Source: Duganella sacchari (GTDB lineage: Bacteria > Pseudomonadota > Gammaproteobacteria > Burkholderiales > Burkholderiaceae_D). Taken from it: DNA of 64,000 bases. Location: assembly GCF_900143065.1 (NCBI RefSeq), contig NZ_FRCX01000006.1, forward strand, positions 186,001 to 250,000. The letters run 5' to 3'. Made by a program: the position numbers and the translations under genes. Under the pieces are notes generated by a model that saw only the letters and a list, made by a program, of their open reading frames with translations, did no database searches and was not told the DNA's origin. Positions 9,353 to 17,919 of this stretch are shown one piece after another. Within the stretch, counting starts at the first letter, position 1; each line of letters begins with the position of its first letter.

Positions 9353-10030
9353 ATGGAAAGTCTGAAAAACAGCACGTCCCCCCTGCGCAACCTGCTGGAG
9401 AACAACCGCCGCTGGGCGGAATCGGAAGTCGAACGCGACCCCGAGTTCTTCAAACGCCTGGCCAACCAGGCCGCACCGGAATACCTGTGGATCGGCTGCT
9501 CTGACAGCCGCGTACCGGCCAACGAACTGCTGGGCCTGGCGCCGGGCGATGTCTTCGTTCACCGCAACATCGCCAACGTCGTGGTGCATTCGGACCTGAA
9601 CTGCCTGTCCGTACTGCAGTTCGCGATTGAGGTGCTGAAGGTCAAACACGTCATCATCGTCGGCCACTACGGCTGCAAGGGCGTGCATGCCGCCATGACC
9701 GGCACCCGCGTCGGCCTGGTCGACAACTGGCTGCGCCACGTCCACGACGTCAACCAGAAGCACGAGCGCTACCTGGGCAGCGTCGTCAACGAACAGAAGC
9801 GCTCTGAGCGCCTGGTAGAGCTGAACGTGGTCGAGCAGGTGACCAACGTCTGCGCCACCACCATCGTGCAGGACGCCTGGGACCGCGGCCAGGACCTGAC
9901 CGTGCACGGCTGGGTCTATGGCATCAACGACGGCAAGCTGCAAGACATGGGCATCGCCGTCAGCGCCCTCGACCAGCTGTCCCCGGCAGTCCAGCAACGC
10001 CTGGCAAAGTACGACACAGCCACTGCCTGA
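9353..10030 (+). CDS. can: Beta-class carbonic anhydrase
   Basis: Interconverts CO2 and bicarbonate. The start at ATG 9353 is preceded by GAGAGGAG, so the 24 upstream in-frame residues are not used; this gives 225 residues. Zinc ligands of the beta class are visible: Cys49 in GCSDSRVP with the Asp51/Arg53 dyad, then His105 and Cys108 in VGHYGCKG. The length fits the cytosolic Can (YadF) enzyme. It lies just behind the dnaJ terminator and appears to be a single-gene unit. Confidence 0.93.
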   Translation: MESLKNSTSPLRNLLENNRRWAESEVERDPEFFKRLANQAAPEYLWIGCSDSRVPANELLGLAPGDVFVHRNIANVVVHSDLNCLSVLQFAIEVLKVKHVIIVGHYGCKGVHAAMTGTRVGLVDNWLRHVHDVNQKHERYLGSVVNEQKRSERLVELNVVEQVTNVCATTIVQDAWDRGQDLTVHGWVYGINDGKLQDMGIAVSALDQLSPAVQQRLAKYDTATA

Positions 10031-10058
10031 TTAAGCCGCACAGCCACCCCAAAAGGTT

Positions 10059-10088
10059 AGGGTCTGACCCCGTACGGGGTCAGACCCT
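10059..10088. repeat. 30-base perfect palindrome with GGGGTCAGACCC core
   Basis: Each half reads AGGGTCTGACCCCGT or its complement, with no spacer. It lies between can and the TauD-like gene. It shares the CGGGGTCAG core with the larger palindromic element at 44241-44308, which suggests one family of dispersed intergenic repeats (REP-like). No T run follows, so it is not a typical terminator. Confidence 0.75.
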
Positions 10089-10215
10089 TGGTCGCCGCAG
10101 TGCGGGTTGGAACGATGCCCGCACGCTGACCGTATATCGATATCAGATAAGCTTCGTTTTCTAAATAAGGATGGCGGCATAGACTGTATTGCACATATTT
10201 CTCAAGGTGTGTGCC

Positions 10216-11085
10216 ATGGCTGCCGTTCTGCAGGATTCGTTTCAGATTGAGTTGTTCGACGCGCCGCTCGGTGCGGAGATTATCGGGCTGGACCTGAACC
10301 GCCCGCTGCCGCCGCGGGAGTTCCAGCGTATCCATGAGGCGCATCTGGATCACCACTTGCTGGTGTTCCGCGACCAGCGCATCACGCCACAGCAGCAAGT
10401 TGATTTCAGCCGCCGTTTCGGGCCGCTGCAGATCCATGTGCTGCGCAATTTCCAGTTGGCCTCCCAGCCGGAAGTCCTCATCATTTCCAACATCATCGAG
10501 AACGGCAAGCCGCTCGGTCTGGGTGACGCCGGCCATTTCTGGCATTCCGATCTGTCGTACAAGGAAAGGCCCAGCCTCGGCTCGATGCTGCATGCGCAGG
10601 AGCTGCCGCTGGAAGGCGGCGATACGCTGTTCGCCAATATGCACCTGGCGTATGACACGCTGCCTGTCGCCTTGCGTCACGCCGTGCAGAACGCGCGCGC
10701 CGAGCACAGCTATCTGGCGCAGTACGAAGCGCTGCGCCGCCGTAGCCCGTTCCGCCCGGCGCTGACGCAGGCGCAGATCGATGAGGTGAAGCCGGTCGTC
10801 CATCCTGTCGTGCGCACGCATCCGGAGACGGGCCGCAGAGCCCTGTTTGTCAGCGAGCACTTCACCACGCGCGTGATCGGCCTGCCCGAAGATGAAAGCC
10901 GTACGCTGCTCGATGAGCTGTTCGTCCATAGCGTCAAGCCGGAGCATGTGTACCGCCATCGCTGGGCCCCGCATGACCTGGTGTTCTGGGATAACCGCTC
11001 GCTGATGCATCTGGCAGGCGGCACGCCGGACCATCTGCGCCGCAAGCTCTATCGCACCACTATCGAAGGCGACGTACCTTTCTAA
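10216..11085 (+). CDS. TauD/TfdA-family 2-oxoglutarate-dependent dioxygenase
   Basis: A 289-residue non-haem iron oxygenase. The HxD iron-binding pair is His110/Asp112 (FWHSD), the distal His is about 265 (SLMHLA), and the 2-oxoglutarate-binding arginine is at 275-280 (RRKLYR). The family includes taurine and alkylsulfonate dioxygenases and 2,4-D dioxygenase. The ATG at 10216 is chosen as the first start with a plausible ribosome site (AAGG). It is followed after 16 bases by a NitT/TauT-type ABC importer, so it probably acts on the imported compound. A sulfonate or related acid is likely, but the substrate cannot be read from sequence. Confidence 0.85.
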   Translation: MAAVLQDSFQIELFDAPLGAEIIGLDLNRPLPPREFQRIHEAHLDHHLLVFRDQRITPQQQVDFSRRFGPLQIHVLRNFQLASQPEVLIISNIIENGKPLGLGDAGHFWHSDLSYKERPSLGSMLHAQELPLEGGDTLFANMHLAYDTLPVALRHAVQNARAEHSYLAQYEALRRRSPFRPALTQAQIDEVKPVVHPVVRTHPETGRRALFVSEHFTTRVIGLPEDESRTLLDELFVHSVKPEHVYRHRWAPHDLVFWDNRSLMHLAGGTPDHLRRKLYRTTIEGDVPF

Positions 11086-11101
11086 CTCACCGAGGATCTT
11101 C

Positions 11102-12097
11102 ATGTTCAGACGCACCGCCGCCGTACTTTCCTTGAGCCTTGCCTTTGCCACGCCTGCGCAGGCGGAGGGCCGCATCCGTATCGTCGAACAGTTCGGCATC
11201 GTCTACCTGCTGCTGAACATCGCGCAAGACCAGCAGCTGATCGAGAAGCAGGGCAAGAAGCTGGGGGTCGATATCACGGTGGAGCGCACGCAGTTGTCTG
11301 GCGGCTCGGCGGTGAACGATGCGCTGCTGTCGGGCGCCATCGATATCGCCGGTGCTGGCGTTGGTCCGTTGCTGACCATCTGGGACCGCACCAACGGCAA
11401 GCAGAATGTGAAAGGCGTAGCCTCGCTGGGCAGCTTCCCATACTACCTGGTCAGCACCAATCCGAAAGTGAAATCCATTGCAGACCTCAGCGAGAAGGAT
11501 CGCATTGCGCTGCCGGCGGTGACGGTATCCGTGCAGTCGCGCATCCTGCAGTACGCAGCGGCCAAGAAGTGGGGCGAAAAGGAGTTTGCGCGCCTGGATA
11601 AATTTACGCAGACCTTGCCGCACCCGGATGCCACGGCGGCCGTCATTGCAGGCGGTACGGAGATCAACGGCCATTTTGGCAACCCACCGTATCAGGAGCA
11701 GGAGCTGGCCGGCAATCCGAATGCGCACATCGTGCTGAATTCCTACGATGTACTGGGTGGTCCGAGTTCCGCCACCGTGCTGTATGCAACCGAGAAGTTC
11801 CGCAACGAGAATCCGAAGACCTATCGCGCCTTCACCGCCGCGCTGGCGGAAGCCGCGCAGTATGCGACCAAAAATCCTGAGGGCGCGGCCGACACCTATC
11901 TGCGCATCAGCAAGAGCAAGGTAGACCGCGAGCTGCTGCTGAAGATTATCAGGAACCCGCAAGTGCAGTTCAGCGTCGCGCCGCAGAATACCTACAGCCT
12001 CGCGCAGTTCCTGTACCGCGTTGGGGCAATCAAGAAGCAGCCGGCCAGCTGGCGTGAATACTTCTTTGAAGACCCGGTGATTGTGCAGGGATCATGA
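11102..12097 (+). CDS. ABC transporter periplasmic binding protein, NitT/TauT type
   Basis: 331 residues with a Sec signal peptide (cleavage likely after ATPAQA, about residue 20). The mature part has the SsuA/TauA-type layout, with a [18 protein letters not shown] segment that is typical of this NMT1-like family. It ends four bases inside the ATPase gene (ATGA overlap), so binding protein, ATPase and permease form one operon with the dioxygenase upstream. The ligand is probably a sulfonate or another small organic acid; this is inferred from the dioxygenase partner only. Confidence 0.88.
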   Translation: MFRRTAAVLSLSLAFATPAQAEGRIRIVEQFGIVYLLLNIAQDQQLIEKQGKKLGVDITVERTQLSGGSAVNDALLSGAIDIAGAGVGPLLTIWDRTNGKQNVKGVASLGSFPYYLVSTNPKVKSIADLSEKDRIALPAVTVSVQSRILQYAAAKKWGEKEFARLDKFTQTLPHPDATAAVIAGGTEINGHFGNPPYQEQELAGNPNAHIVLNSYDVLGGPSSATVLYATEKFRNENPKTYRAFTAALAEAAQYATKNPEGAADTYLRISKSKVDRELLLKIIRNPQVQFSVAPQNTYSLAQFLYRVGAIKKQPASWREYFFEDPVIVQGS

Positions 12098-12936
12098 GCC
12101 TGCAAATTGTCAGCCCTACTGGCGGCATCGCCCCGTTGCTGCGTGCCGATGGCGTGAGCCTGGAGTATGGCCACACGCGCGCCACGCATGACGTCAGCTT
12201 CGATGTGTATCGCGGCGACCGCTTTGTGCTGCTTGGCCCTTCAGGTTGCGGCAAGTCCTCGCTATTGAAGGCGGCGGCGGGCTTCGTCAAGCCTGCCGCT
12301 GGCAGCATTACCGTCAATGGCGCGCAGGTGCTTGGGCCGGGACCGGACCGCATGGTCGTGTTTCAGGAATTCGACCAGCTGCCGCCGTGGAAGACGGTGC
12401 TGGAGAACGTCATGTTCCCGCTGCTGATGACCCGGCGCGTGAGCCGCCATGAAGCCGGCGAGCGTGCCGCGCACTGGATCGCCAAGGTGGGCTTGAGCGG
12501 CTTTGAACACGCGCATCCGCACACGCTGTCCGGTGGCATGAAGCAGCGCGTGGCGATTGCCCGTGCGCTGGCGATGCAACCGGAAGTGCTGCTGATGGAT
12601 GAGCCGTTCGCCGCGCTCGATGCACTCACGCGCCGCAAGATGCAGGAAGAGCTGGGACGCTTGTGGGAAGAGCTGCGCTTTACGCTGCTGTTCGTCACGC
12701 ATTCGATCGAAGAGGCGCTGGTGGTGGGCAACCGCATCCTGCTGCTGTCGCCGCATCCGGGGCAGGTGAGGGCGGAACTGAACAGCCATCAGTTCGATCT
12801 GGCCAGCGCGGGCAGCGCTGAATTTCAGGCGGCCACACAGCGCATCCACAGATTGCTGTTTGGTGAGCGGCGTAGCGACACAGCGCCTGATCGCGGTGCG
12901 TCGCAGGCGCCGCATGGCCGGAGTGCTGCACCGTGA
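12094..12936 (+). CDS. ABC transporter ATP-binding protein (SsuB/TauB-like)
   Basis: A 280-residue ATPase subunit. Walker A (GPSGCGKSS) is at residues 48-56, the signature LSGGMKQ is at about 146, and Walker B (VLLMDEP) is at about 165, with the switch histidine in FVTHS. The ATG overlaps the stop of the binding protein gene, and its own stop overlaps the GTG of the permease, so the three products are translationally coupled. It powers uptake by the NitT/TauT-type importer. Confidence 0.9.
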   Translation: MSLQIVSPTGGIAPLLRADGVSLEYGHTRATHDVSFDVYRGDRFVLLGPSGCGKSSLLKAAAGFVKPAAGSITVNGAQVLGPGPDRMVVFQEFDQLPPWKTVLENVMFPLLMTRRVSRHEAGERAAHWIAKVGLSGFEHAHPHTLSGGMKQRVAIARALAMQPEVLLMDEPFAALDALTRRKMQEELGRLWEELRFTLLFVTHSIEEALVVGNRILLLSPHPGQVRAELNSHQFDLASAGSAEFQAATQRIHRLLFGERRSDTAPDRGASQAPHGRSAAP

Positions 12937-13805
12937 GCCTTGTCCTTGATGCACCGATCCGCCAGGAATACGAATACACGGTCGCCGCGCCGTCGTTGCG
13001 CGCTGCCGATCCTGTCCTGCCGCTGGCGCGCCGTGCATGGCAGCAAGGCTGGCTGCGCAAGACCTTTATCCTGATCCTGCTGGCTGCGTTGTGGGAGCTG
13101 CTCGCCCGCTGGCAGGCGAATGACCTGCTGCTGCCAAGCTTCCTGCAAACCGGGCAAGCTTTCGTCGATGGCATCATCAGCGGTGAACTGCTGGACCGTG
13201 TGCGTGTCTCGCTGAGCGTCCTGCTGCAAGGTTATGTGGCCGGCATCGCCGCCGCCTTTGCGCTGACGGCACTGGCCGCGACCACCCGCATCGGCCGCGA
13301 TTTGCTGGAGACGCTGACCGCCATGTTCAATCCGCTGCCGGCCATCGCCCTGCTGCCGCTGGCGCTGTTGTGGTTTGGGCTCGGCAAAGGCAGCCTGCTG
13401 TTCGTGATCGTGCATGCCGTGCTATGGCCGCTGGCGCTGGGGGCCTATGCGGGATTTCAGTCCGTGCCGGACACCTTGCGCATGGCTGGCCGTAACTACG
13501 GCTTGAGCGGCCTGCGGTTTGTGTTGCACATCTTGGTGCCGGCCGCACTGCCACCCATCCTGTCCGGCCTCAAGATCGGCTGGGCCTTCGCGTGGCGGAC
13601 GCTGATCGCCGCCGAACTGGTATTCGGCACCACAGCGGGACAAGGGGGACTTGGCTGGTACATTTTTCAGAACCGCAATGAGCTGTACACCGATAAAGTC
13701 TTCGCTGGTCTGGCCGCCGTCATCCTGATCGGCCTGCTGGTGGAAGATGTGGCATTTCGTCCACTGGAAATGCTGACCGTCCGGCGCTGGGGCATGCAAC
13801 GCTAG
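12933..13805 (+). CDS. ABC transporter permease (SsuC/TauC-like)
   Basis: 290 residues starting at GTG 12933, which overlaps the ATPase stop. It has about six membrane helices and a cytosolic N-terminal tail. The binding-protein-dependent transport signature that contacts the ATPase is visible around residues 180-215 ([11 protein letters not shown]...[16 protein letters not shown]). It is the last gene of the dioxygenase-importer operon. A short hairpin follows at 13816-13837, but it lacks a T run. Confidence 0.9.
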   Translation: MSLVLDAPIRQEYEYTVAAPSLRAADPVLPLARRAWQQGWLRKTFILILLAALWELLARWQANDLLLPSFLQTGQAFVDGIISGELLDRVRVSLSVLLQGYVAGIAAAFALTALAATTRIGRDLLETLTAMFNPLPAIALLPLALLWFGLGKGSLLFVIVHAVLWPLALGAYAGFQSVPDTLRMAGRNYGLSGLRFVLHILVPAALPPILSGLKIGWAFAWRTLIAAELVFGTTAGQGGLGWYIFQNRNELYTDKVFAGLAAVILIGLLVEDVAFRPLEMLTVRRWGMQR

Positions 13806-13908
13806 GCGATGGGCTGGCAGACCGCCGTTGTTCTGCCTTAGAATCTGGCCATGGACACCAAAACTACTGGTTTGATTCTTGCATGCAGCAGGAGTATTTG
13901 CCACTCCC

Positions 13909-14541
13909 ATGCTTAAGCCGGCCATGCCCAATTTGCGGATTGTTGTCGTCAACACCGTCATTCACGATGAGGATGACGAGTCGCTGCACGCGCAGGCGGA
14001 GCGCGCGCGGGTGTTGCGCATCGGGCTGCTGGAGGCGGGCTATGACATCATCGCCTCGCTGCCGCCGGATATGTACCTGCCAGACCGCATCGCCCAGCTG
14101 CAGCCCGATATGATTATCGTGGACGCGGAATCCGATGCACGCGATGTGCTGGAGCATATCGTCATCGCCACCCGCGATGAACGCCGCCCCATCGTCATGT
14201 TCACCGAGAGCGAAGACGCGGAGAGCATGGAGGCGGCGGTGGCAGCGGGCGTCTCCGCCTACATCGTGGCCGGCTTGCAGAGCGAGCGTATCAAGCCGGT
14301 GCTGCAGGTGGCGCTGGCGCGCTTTAAACGCGAGCAGAAGCTGCTGGACGAGCTGTCCGATACCAGGAGCAAGCTGGCCGAGCGCAAGGTGATCGAGAAA
14401 GCCAAAGGCTTGCTGATGCAGCGCCAGGGCTTCACCGAAGACCAGGCCTATCAAAAGCTGCGCACCATGGCCATGAGCAAAAACCTCAAGCTGTCCGAGG
14501 TCGCCCAGCGCATCCTCGATGTGGAAGACCTGCTAGGCTGA
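13909..14541 (+). CDS. nasT: ANTAR-domain antiterminator NasT
   Basis: A response-regulator-like RNA-binding protein of about 210 residues. The N-terminal receiver-like domain is followed by a helical linker and a C-terminal ANTAR domain (about residues 145-205, containing AKGLLMQRQGFTEDQAY). NasT/NasR proteins bind paired hexaloop hairpins in nitrate-operon leaders and prevent termination when nitrate or nitrite is present. Two such leaders occur here, at 14663-14764 and 19777-19894. The start is uncertain: ATG 13909 (with AGGAG 14 bases upstream) or ATG 13924 (MPNLRIVVV). The usual sensor partner NasS is not encoded next to it. Confidence 0.92.
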   Translation: MLKPAMPNLRIVVVNTVIHDEDDESLHAQAERARVLRIGLLEAGYDIIASLPPDMYLPDRIAQLQPDMIIVDAESDARDVLEHIVIATRDERRPIVMFTESEDAESMEAAVAAGVSAYIVAGLQSERIKPVLQVALARFKREQKLLDELSDTRSKLAERKVIEKAKGLLMQRQGFTEDQAYQKLRTMAMSKNLKLSEVAQRILDVEDLLG

Positions 14542-14560
14542 CCGGCGCACCCCAAAATGA

Positions 14561-14588
14561 TGCACCGCGCAATTGCGGTGCATTTTTT
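14561..14588 (+). terminator. Intrinsic terminator of nasT
   Basis: An eight-base stem TGCACCGC/GCGGTGCA with a six-base loop, followed by six Ts, 20 bases after the nasT stop. The 22-base palindrome also contains two overlapping NtrC-like half-site pairs and lies about 80-100 bases upstream of the predicted nrtA transcription start, so a second role as enhancer is possible. Confidence 0.7.
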
Positions 14589-14634
14589 CGCCCACAGCCT
14601 GCCACTCAGCACCATTTTCCCCCTGTAAGCCCGT

Positions 14635-14650
14635 TGGCACGGACATTGCA
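14635..14650 (+). promoter_or_regulatory. sigma-54 promoter of nrtABD
   Basis: TGGCACG, four bases, TTGCA: an exact match to the -24/-12 consensus of RpoN promoters. Transcription should start near 14661, which places the first ANTAR hairpin (14663) at the very 5' end of the RNA. This predicts activation by a sigma-54 activator such as NtrC under nitrogen limitation. Confidence 0.85.
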
Positions 14651-14662
14651 TAACCGCATGCA

Positions 14663-14705
14663 GGCGCAATGATGCGCCGCTGCGCCTTACCAACGGCGGT
14701 AAGGC
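14663..14705 (+). promoter_or_regulatory. ANTAR (NasT) target: paired hexaloop hairpins in the nrtA leader
   Basis: Hairpin 1: GGCGC, loop AATGAT, GCGCC (14663-14678). Hairpin 2: GCCTTACC, loop AACGGC, GGTAAGGC (14684-14705). Both loops are six bases with A at position 1 and G at position 4, the defining features of the ANTAR RNA motif, and they are joined by a five-base linker. The terminator at 14719-14764 follows, so NasT binding here should allow read-through into nrtABD. Confidence 0.85.
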
Positions 14706-14718
14706 CCACCAGACAATG

Positions 14719-14764
14719 ACGTCTACCAATCATGAATGCGTTCGTGAGGGTAGGCGTTTTTTTT
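14719..14764 (+). terminator. Leader terminator before nrtA
   Basis: A long hairpin: ACGTCTACC pairs with GGTAGGCGT (one G-T pair), and internally TCATGAA pairs with TTCGTGA around the loop TGCG. Eight Ts follow directly. It lies 44 bases before the nrtA ATG and downstream of the ANTAR hairpins, as an attenuator should. Confidence 0.88.
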
Positions 14765-14807
14765 GGCCGATAGTGATAGTTATTGACGACTACAACGAGG
14801 GATAGCC

Positions 14808-16091
14808 ATGGAATACAAAAAGCTCGATACGCTACGCGCGTTACCACCCGGGACGGAAGCGGTGAATGTCACGCGCAGAAAAATTATTCATGGTGCAGGT
14901 CTGGTAGCGGGAGCGAGCATGTTGGGTTTGGCAACGGGGGGCGTATGGGCGGCAGGTTCGGACAAGCCGGAGAAAGAAGAAATCAAGATCGGCTTCATCC
15001 CGCTGACCGACTGCGCTTCCGTGGTCATGGCGTCGGTGCTGGGCTTTGACAAGAAGTATGGCGTGAAATTCGTATTGAGCAAAGAAGCGTCATGGGCCGG
15101 TGTGCGCGACAAGCTGGCCAATGGCGATCTGGATGCAGCCCATGTGCTATATGGCCTGCTTTATGGCGTCCAAATGGGCATCGGCGGCCAGAAGAAGGAC
15201 ATGGCAGTGCTCATGGGCCTGAATAACAACGGCCAGGCCATCACACTGTCGAAGAAGGTCGCGGACAAAGGCGGGGTTGACGGCCCGTCGCTGGCAAAGC
15301 TGATGCAGACCGATAAGCGTGAATACACTTTCGCGCAGACTTTCCCGACTGGCACCCACGCCATGTGGCTGTACTACTGGCTGGCGGCGAACGGCGTCAA
15401 TCCACTCAAGGATGCCAAGGTCATCACCGTACCGCCACCGCAGATGGTGGCCAATATGCGCGTCGGGAATATGGATGGCTTCTGCGTGGGGGAGCCGTGG
15501 GGCCATCGCGCCATCATGGATGGTGTGGGGATTACTGCCGCCACCACGCAGGACATCTGGAAGGACCACCCGGAGAAGGTGCTGGGCTCCACGCTGGAAT
15601 TCGCCAAAAAATATCCCAACACCTGCCGCGCGATGATGGCGGCGATACTTGAAGCAGGCAAGTGGATCGATGCCTCGCTGGCCAACAAGAACAAGATGGC
15701 CGAGGTCATCGCCGACAAGTCCTACGTCAACACCAGCAAGGATGCAATCGACCAGCGCATCATGGGCCGCTACCAGAATGGCCTGGGCAAGACCTGGGAC
15801 GATCCTAACCATATGAAGTTCTACAACGACGGCGCGGTCAACTTCCCGTATCTGTCGGATGGCATGTGGTTCATGACCCAGCATCGCCGTTGGGGGCTGC
15901 TGAAAGACGATCCAGATTATCTGGCGGTTGCCACGTCGGTCAATCAGATCGATCTGTACAAGGATGCCGCCGCCATGACCAAAACGCCTGTACCTAAGAG
16001 CCCTCTGCGTAGCTCGAAACTGATGGATGGTTCCGTATGGGACGGCAAGAATCCTAAAGCATTTGCCGCCTCGTTCAAGATCAAAGCCTGA
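14808..16091 (+). CDS. nrtA: Nitrate ABC transporter, binding protein NrtA
   Basis: A 427-residue protein of the NrtA/CmpA family that binds nitrate (possibly nitrite) in the periplasm. The N-terminus has a twin-arginine-like signal (Arg23-Arg24 in VTRRKII, then a hydrophobic stretch ending near WAAG), so Tat export is likely. GAGG precedes the ATG at 14808. The first gene of nrtABD, it lies behind the sigma-54 promoter and NasT-controlled terminator. Because it carries an export signal it is not the cytosolic sensor NasS, which has a similar fold without a signal. Confidence 0.92.
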   Translation: MEYKKLDTLRALPPGTEAVNVTRRKIIHGAGLVAGASMLGLATGGVWAAGSDKPEKEEIKIGFIPLTDCASVVMASVLGFDKKYGVKFVLSKEASWAGVRDKLANGDLDAAHVLYGLLYGVQMGIGGQKKDMAVLMGLNNNGQAITLSKKVADKGGVDGPSLAKLMQTDKREYTFAQTFPTGTHAMWLYYWLAANGVNPLKDAKVITVPPPQMVANMRVGNMDGFCVGEPWGHRAIMDGVGITAATTQDIWKDHPEKVLGSTLEFAKKYPNTCRAMMAAILEAGKWIDASLANKNKMAEVIADKSYVNTSKDAIDQRIMGRYQNGLGKTWDDPNHMKFYNDGAVNFPYLSDGMWFMTQHRRWGLLKDDPDYLAVATSVNQIDLYKDAAAMTKTPVPKSPLRSSKLMDGSVWDGKNPKAFAASFKIKA

Positions 16092-16106
16092 TAACAGGAG
16101 AGTGCC

Positions 16107-17012
16107 ATGAACGCCATGCTGAAACCTGACAGCGTTGAACCGCTGGTCACCGACGCAGTGCCTGCGGCATCCCCGCGATCCCGCCGCCCACGCCGGCCGC
16201 TTGCGGCAAACGGTGCGGCGCGTGTGCGCAAACAGGTCTCTGCCACCGTTATGAAAATTGTCGCGCCGCTGGTGGGCGCGGCGTTGATGGTGCTGGTCTG
16301 GCAGCTCATCACGGTAAATAACGCACAGTTCCCGACGCCAGCTGTCACACTGGACGAAGCCGTGAAGCTGTTCTCCGATCCCTTCTACCGCAAAGGCCCG
16401 AATGACCAGGGCATAGGCTGGAACTTGCTGGCGTCCTTGCAGCGCGTGGGCGTGGGCTTTGGGCTCGCTGCGCTGGTGGGCATTCCGCTGGGCTTCCTGA
16501 TCGGCCGCGTGCAGTTAGTCGGCGCCATGTTCGGTCCCATTATCAGCCTGTTGAAACCGGTGTCGCCGCTGGCCTGGCTGCCGATAGGGCTGCTGGTGTT
16601 CAAGTCCGCCAACCCTGCTGCCATCTGGTCCATTTTCATTTGCTCGATCTGGCCCATGATTATCAACACGGCGGTGGGCGTGCAGCGTGTGCCGCAGGAC
16701 TACATGAACGTGGCCCGGGTACTCAATCTGTCCGAGTGGAAGGTGCTGACCAGGATCCTGCTGCCTTCGGCGCTGCCCTACATCCTGACCGGCGTACGTC
16801 TGTCGATCGGCACCGCATGGCTGGTGATCGTCGCCGCCGAAATGCTGACCGGCGGTGTCGGCATCGGTTTCTGGGTATGGGATGAGTGGAACAACCTGAA
16901 TGTCCCGCACATCATCATTGCCATCGCCGCCATTGGCGTGGTGGGCTTGCTGCTGGAGCAGGCGCTGATGGCACTGGCCCGGGCCTTCACCTACGAACAG
17001 GTATCCAACTAG
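16107..17012 (+). CDS. nrtB: Nitrate ABC transporter permease NrtB
   Basis: A 301-residue inner-membrane protein. A basic cytosolic N-terminus (about 45 residues, RSRRPRRP) is followed by about six membrane helices and the permease loop that docks with the ATPase (YMNVARVLNLSEWKVLTRILLP region, about residues 200-220). ACAGGAG precedes the ATG at 16107. It lies 15 bases after nrtA and 11 bases before nrtD in a tight operon. The length fits the NtrB/NrtB family. Confidence 0.93.
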   Translation: MNAMLKPDSVEPLVTDAVPAASPRSRRPRRPLAANGAARVRKQVSATVMKIVAPLVGAALMVLVWQLITVNNAQFPTPAVTLDEAVKLFSDPFYRKGPNDQGIGWNLLASLQRVGVGFGLAALVGIPLGFLIGRVQLVGAMFGPIISLLKPVSPLAWLPIGLLVFKSANPAAIWSIFICSIWPMIINTAVGVQRVPQDYMNVARVLNLSEWKVLTRILLPSALPYILTGVRLSIGTAWLVIVAAEMLTGGVGIGFWVWDEWNNLNVPHIIIAIAAIGVVGLLLEQALMALARAFTYEQVSN

Positions 17013-17023
17013 GGAGTACGATC

Positions 17024-17827
17024 ATGGACGAATCCAGATTCATCGATATCGAAGGCGTGGAGATGATTTTCCATACGAAGAAAGGCGTGTTCCACGCACT
17101 GCGCGAGATTGATCTGAAAGTGGCCAAGGGAGAATTCATTACGTTGATTGGCCACTCGGGCTGCGGCAAATCGACCTTGCTGAACCTGATCGCCGGTCTG
17201 CTGGAACCCAGCGATGGCGTGCTGCTGTGCGCCAACCGCGAGATCGCCGGACCATCGCCGGAACGGTCGGTGGTATTCCAGAACCATTCGCTGCTACCCT
17301 GGCTGACCTGCTACGAAAACATCCACCTCGGCGTGGAACGCGTATTCGGCAAGACCGAATCGCGCAAGCAGCTGCGCGAACGCACCTTGCAGGCACTGGC
17401 GCTGGTCGGTTTGTCGCAAGCGGAAAGCAAGCGGCCCAATGAAATCTCGGGCGGCATGAAACAGCGTGTCGGCATCGCCCGCGCGCTGGCGATGGAGCCG
17501 AAAGTTCTGCTGATGGATGAACCATTCGGCGCACTCGATGCACTGACGCGCGCCCATCTCCAGGACGAACTGTTGAAGATCGTCGCCGCCACCAAGTCCA
17601 CCGTCGTGATGGTGACGCACGATGTCGACGAAGCGGTGCTGCTGTCGGACCGTATCGTCATGATGACCAACGGCCCGGCTGCGACCATAGGCGAAATCGT
17701 CGATGTCCAGCTGGAGCGACCACGCGACCGTGTGGCGCTGGCGGCGGATGCCAGGTACATGGAATACCGTACGGCGGTGCTGGAATTCTTGTACCGTAAA
17801 CAGGCGCATCCCGCCAGGGCCGCATAA
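17024..17827 (+). CDS. nrtD: Nitrate ABC transporter ATP-binding protein NrtD
   Basis: A 267-residue ATPase with Walker A GHSGCGKST (about residues 42-50), signature ISGGMKQ (about 141) and Walker B VLLMDEP (about 161). The start at ATG 17024 is fixed by AGGGAG upstream; longer in-frame extensions overlap nrtB. It lacks the extra binding-protein-like domain of cyanobacterial NrtC, so the importer probably uses two copies of this subunit. It is the last gene of the NasT-controlled operon. Confidence 0.93.
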   Translation: MDESRFIDIEGVEMIFHTKKGVFHALREIDLKVAKGEFITLIGHSGCGKSTLLNLIAGLLEPSDGVLLCANREIAGPSPERSVVFQNHSLLPWLTCYENIHLGVERVFGKTESRKQLRERTLQALALVGLSQAESKRPNEISGGMKQRVGIARALAMEPKVLLMDEPFGALDALTRAHLQDELLKIVAATKSTVVMVTHDVDEAVLLSDRIVMMTNGPAATIGEIVDVQLERPRDRVALAADARYMEYRTAVLEFLYRKQAHPARAA

Positions 17828-17919
17828 ATCACGAGCGTCGGCTGAGGGAACAGTGTGGTGGTGTCTGACAGAATCAAGGCATGATATGTACCTTTAGATA
17901 ATGCCATCTGGTCTGCCTG

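Noticed and set aside
13816..13837. GGCAGA/TCTGCC hairpin after the ABC permease gene as a terminator
   Set aside because: Only six base pairs and no T run; it may be chance.
14647..14662. Hairpin TGCAT-AACCGC-ATGCA as a possible first ANTAR hairpin in the nrtA leader
   Set aside because: It overlaps the sigma-54 promoter and lies upstream of the predicted transcription start, and the fourth loop base is C, not G.
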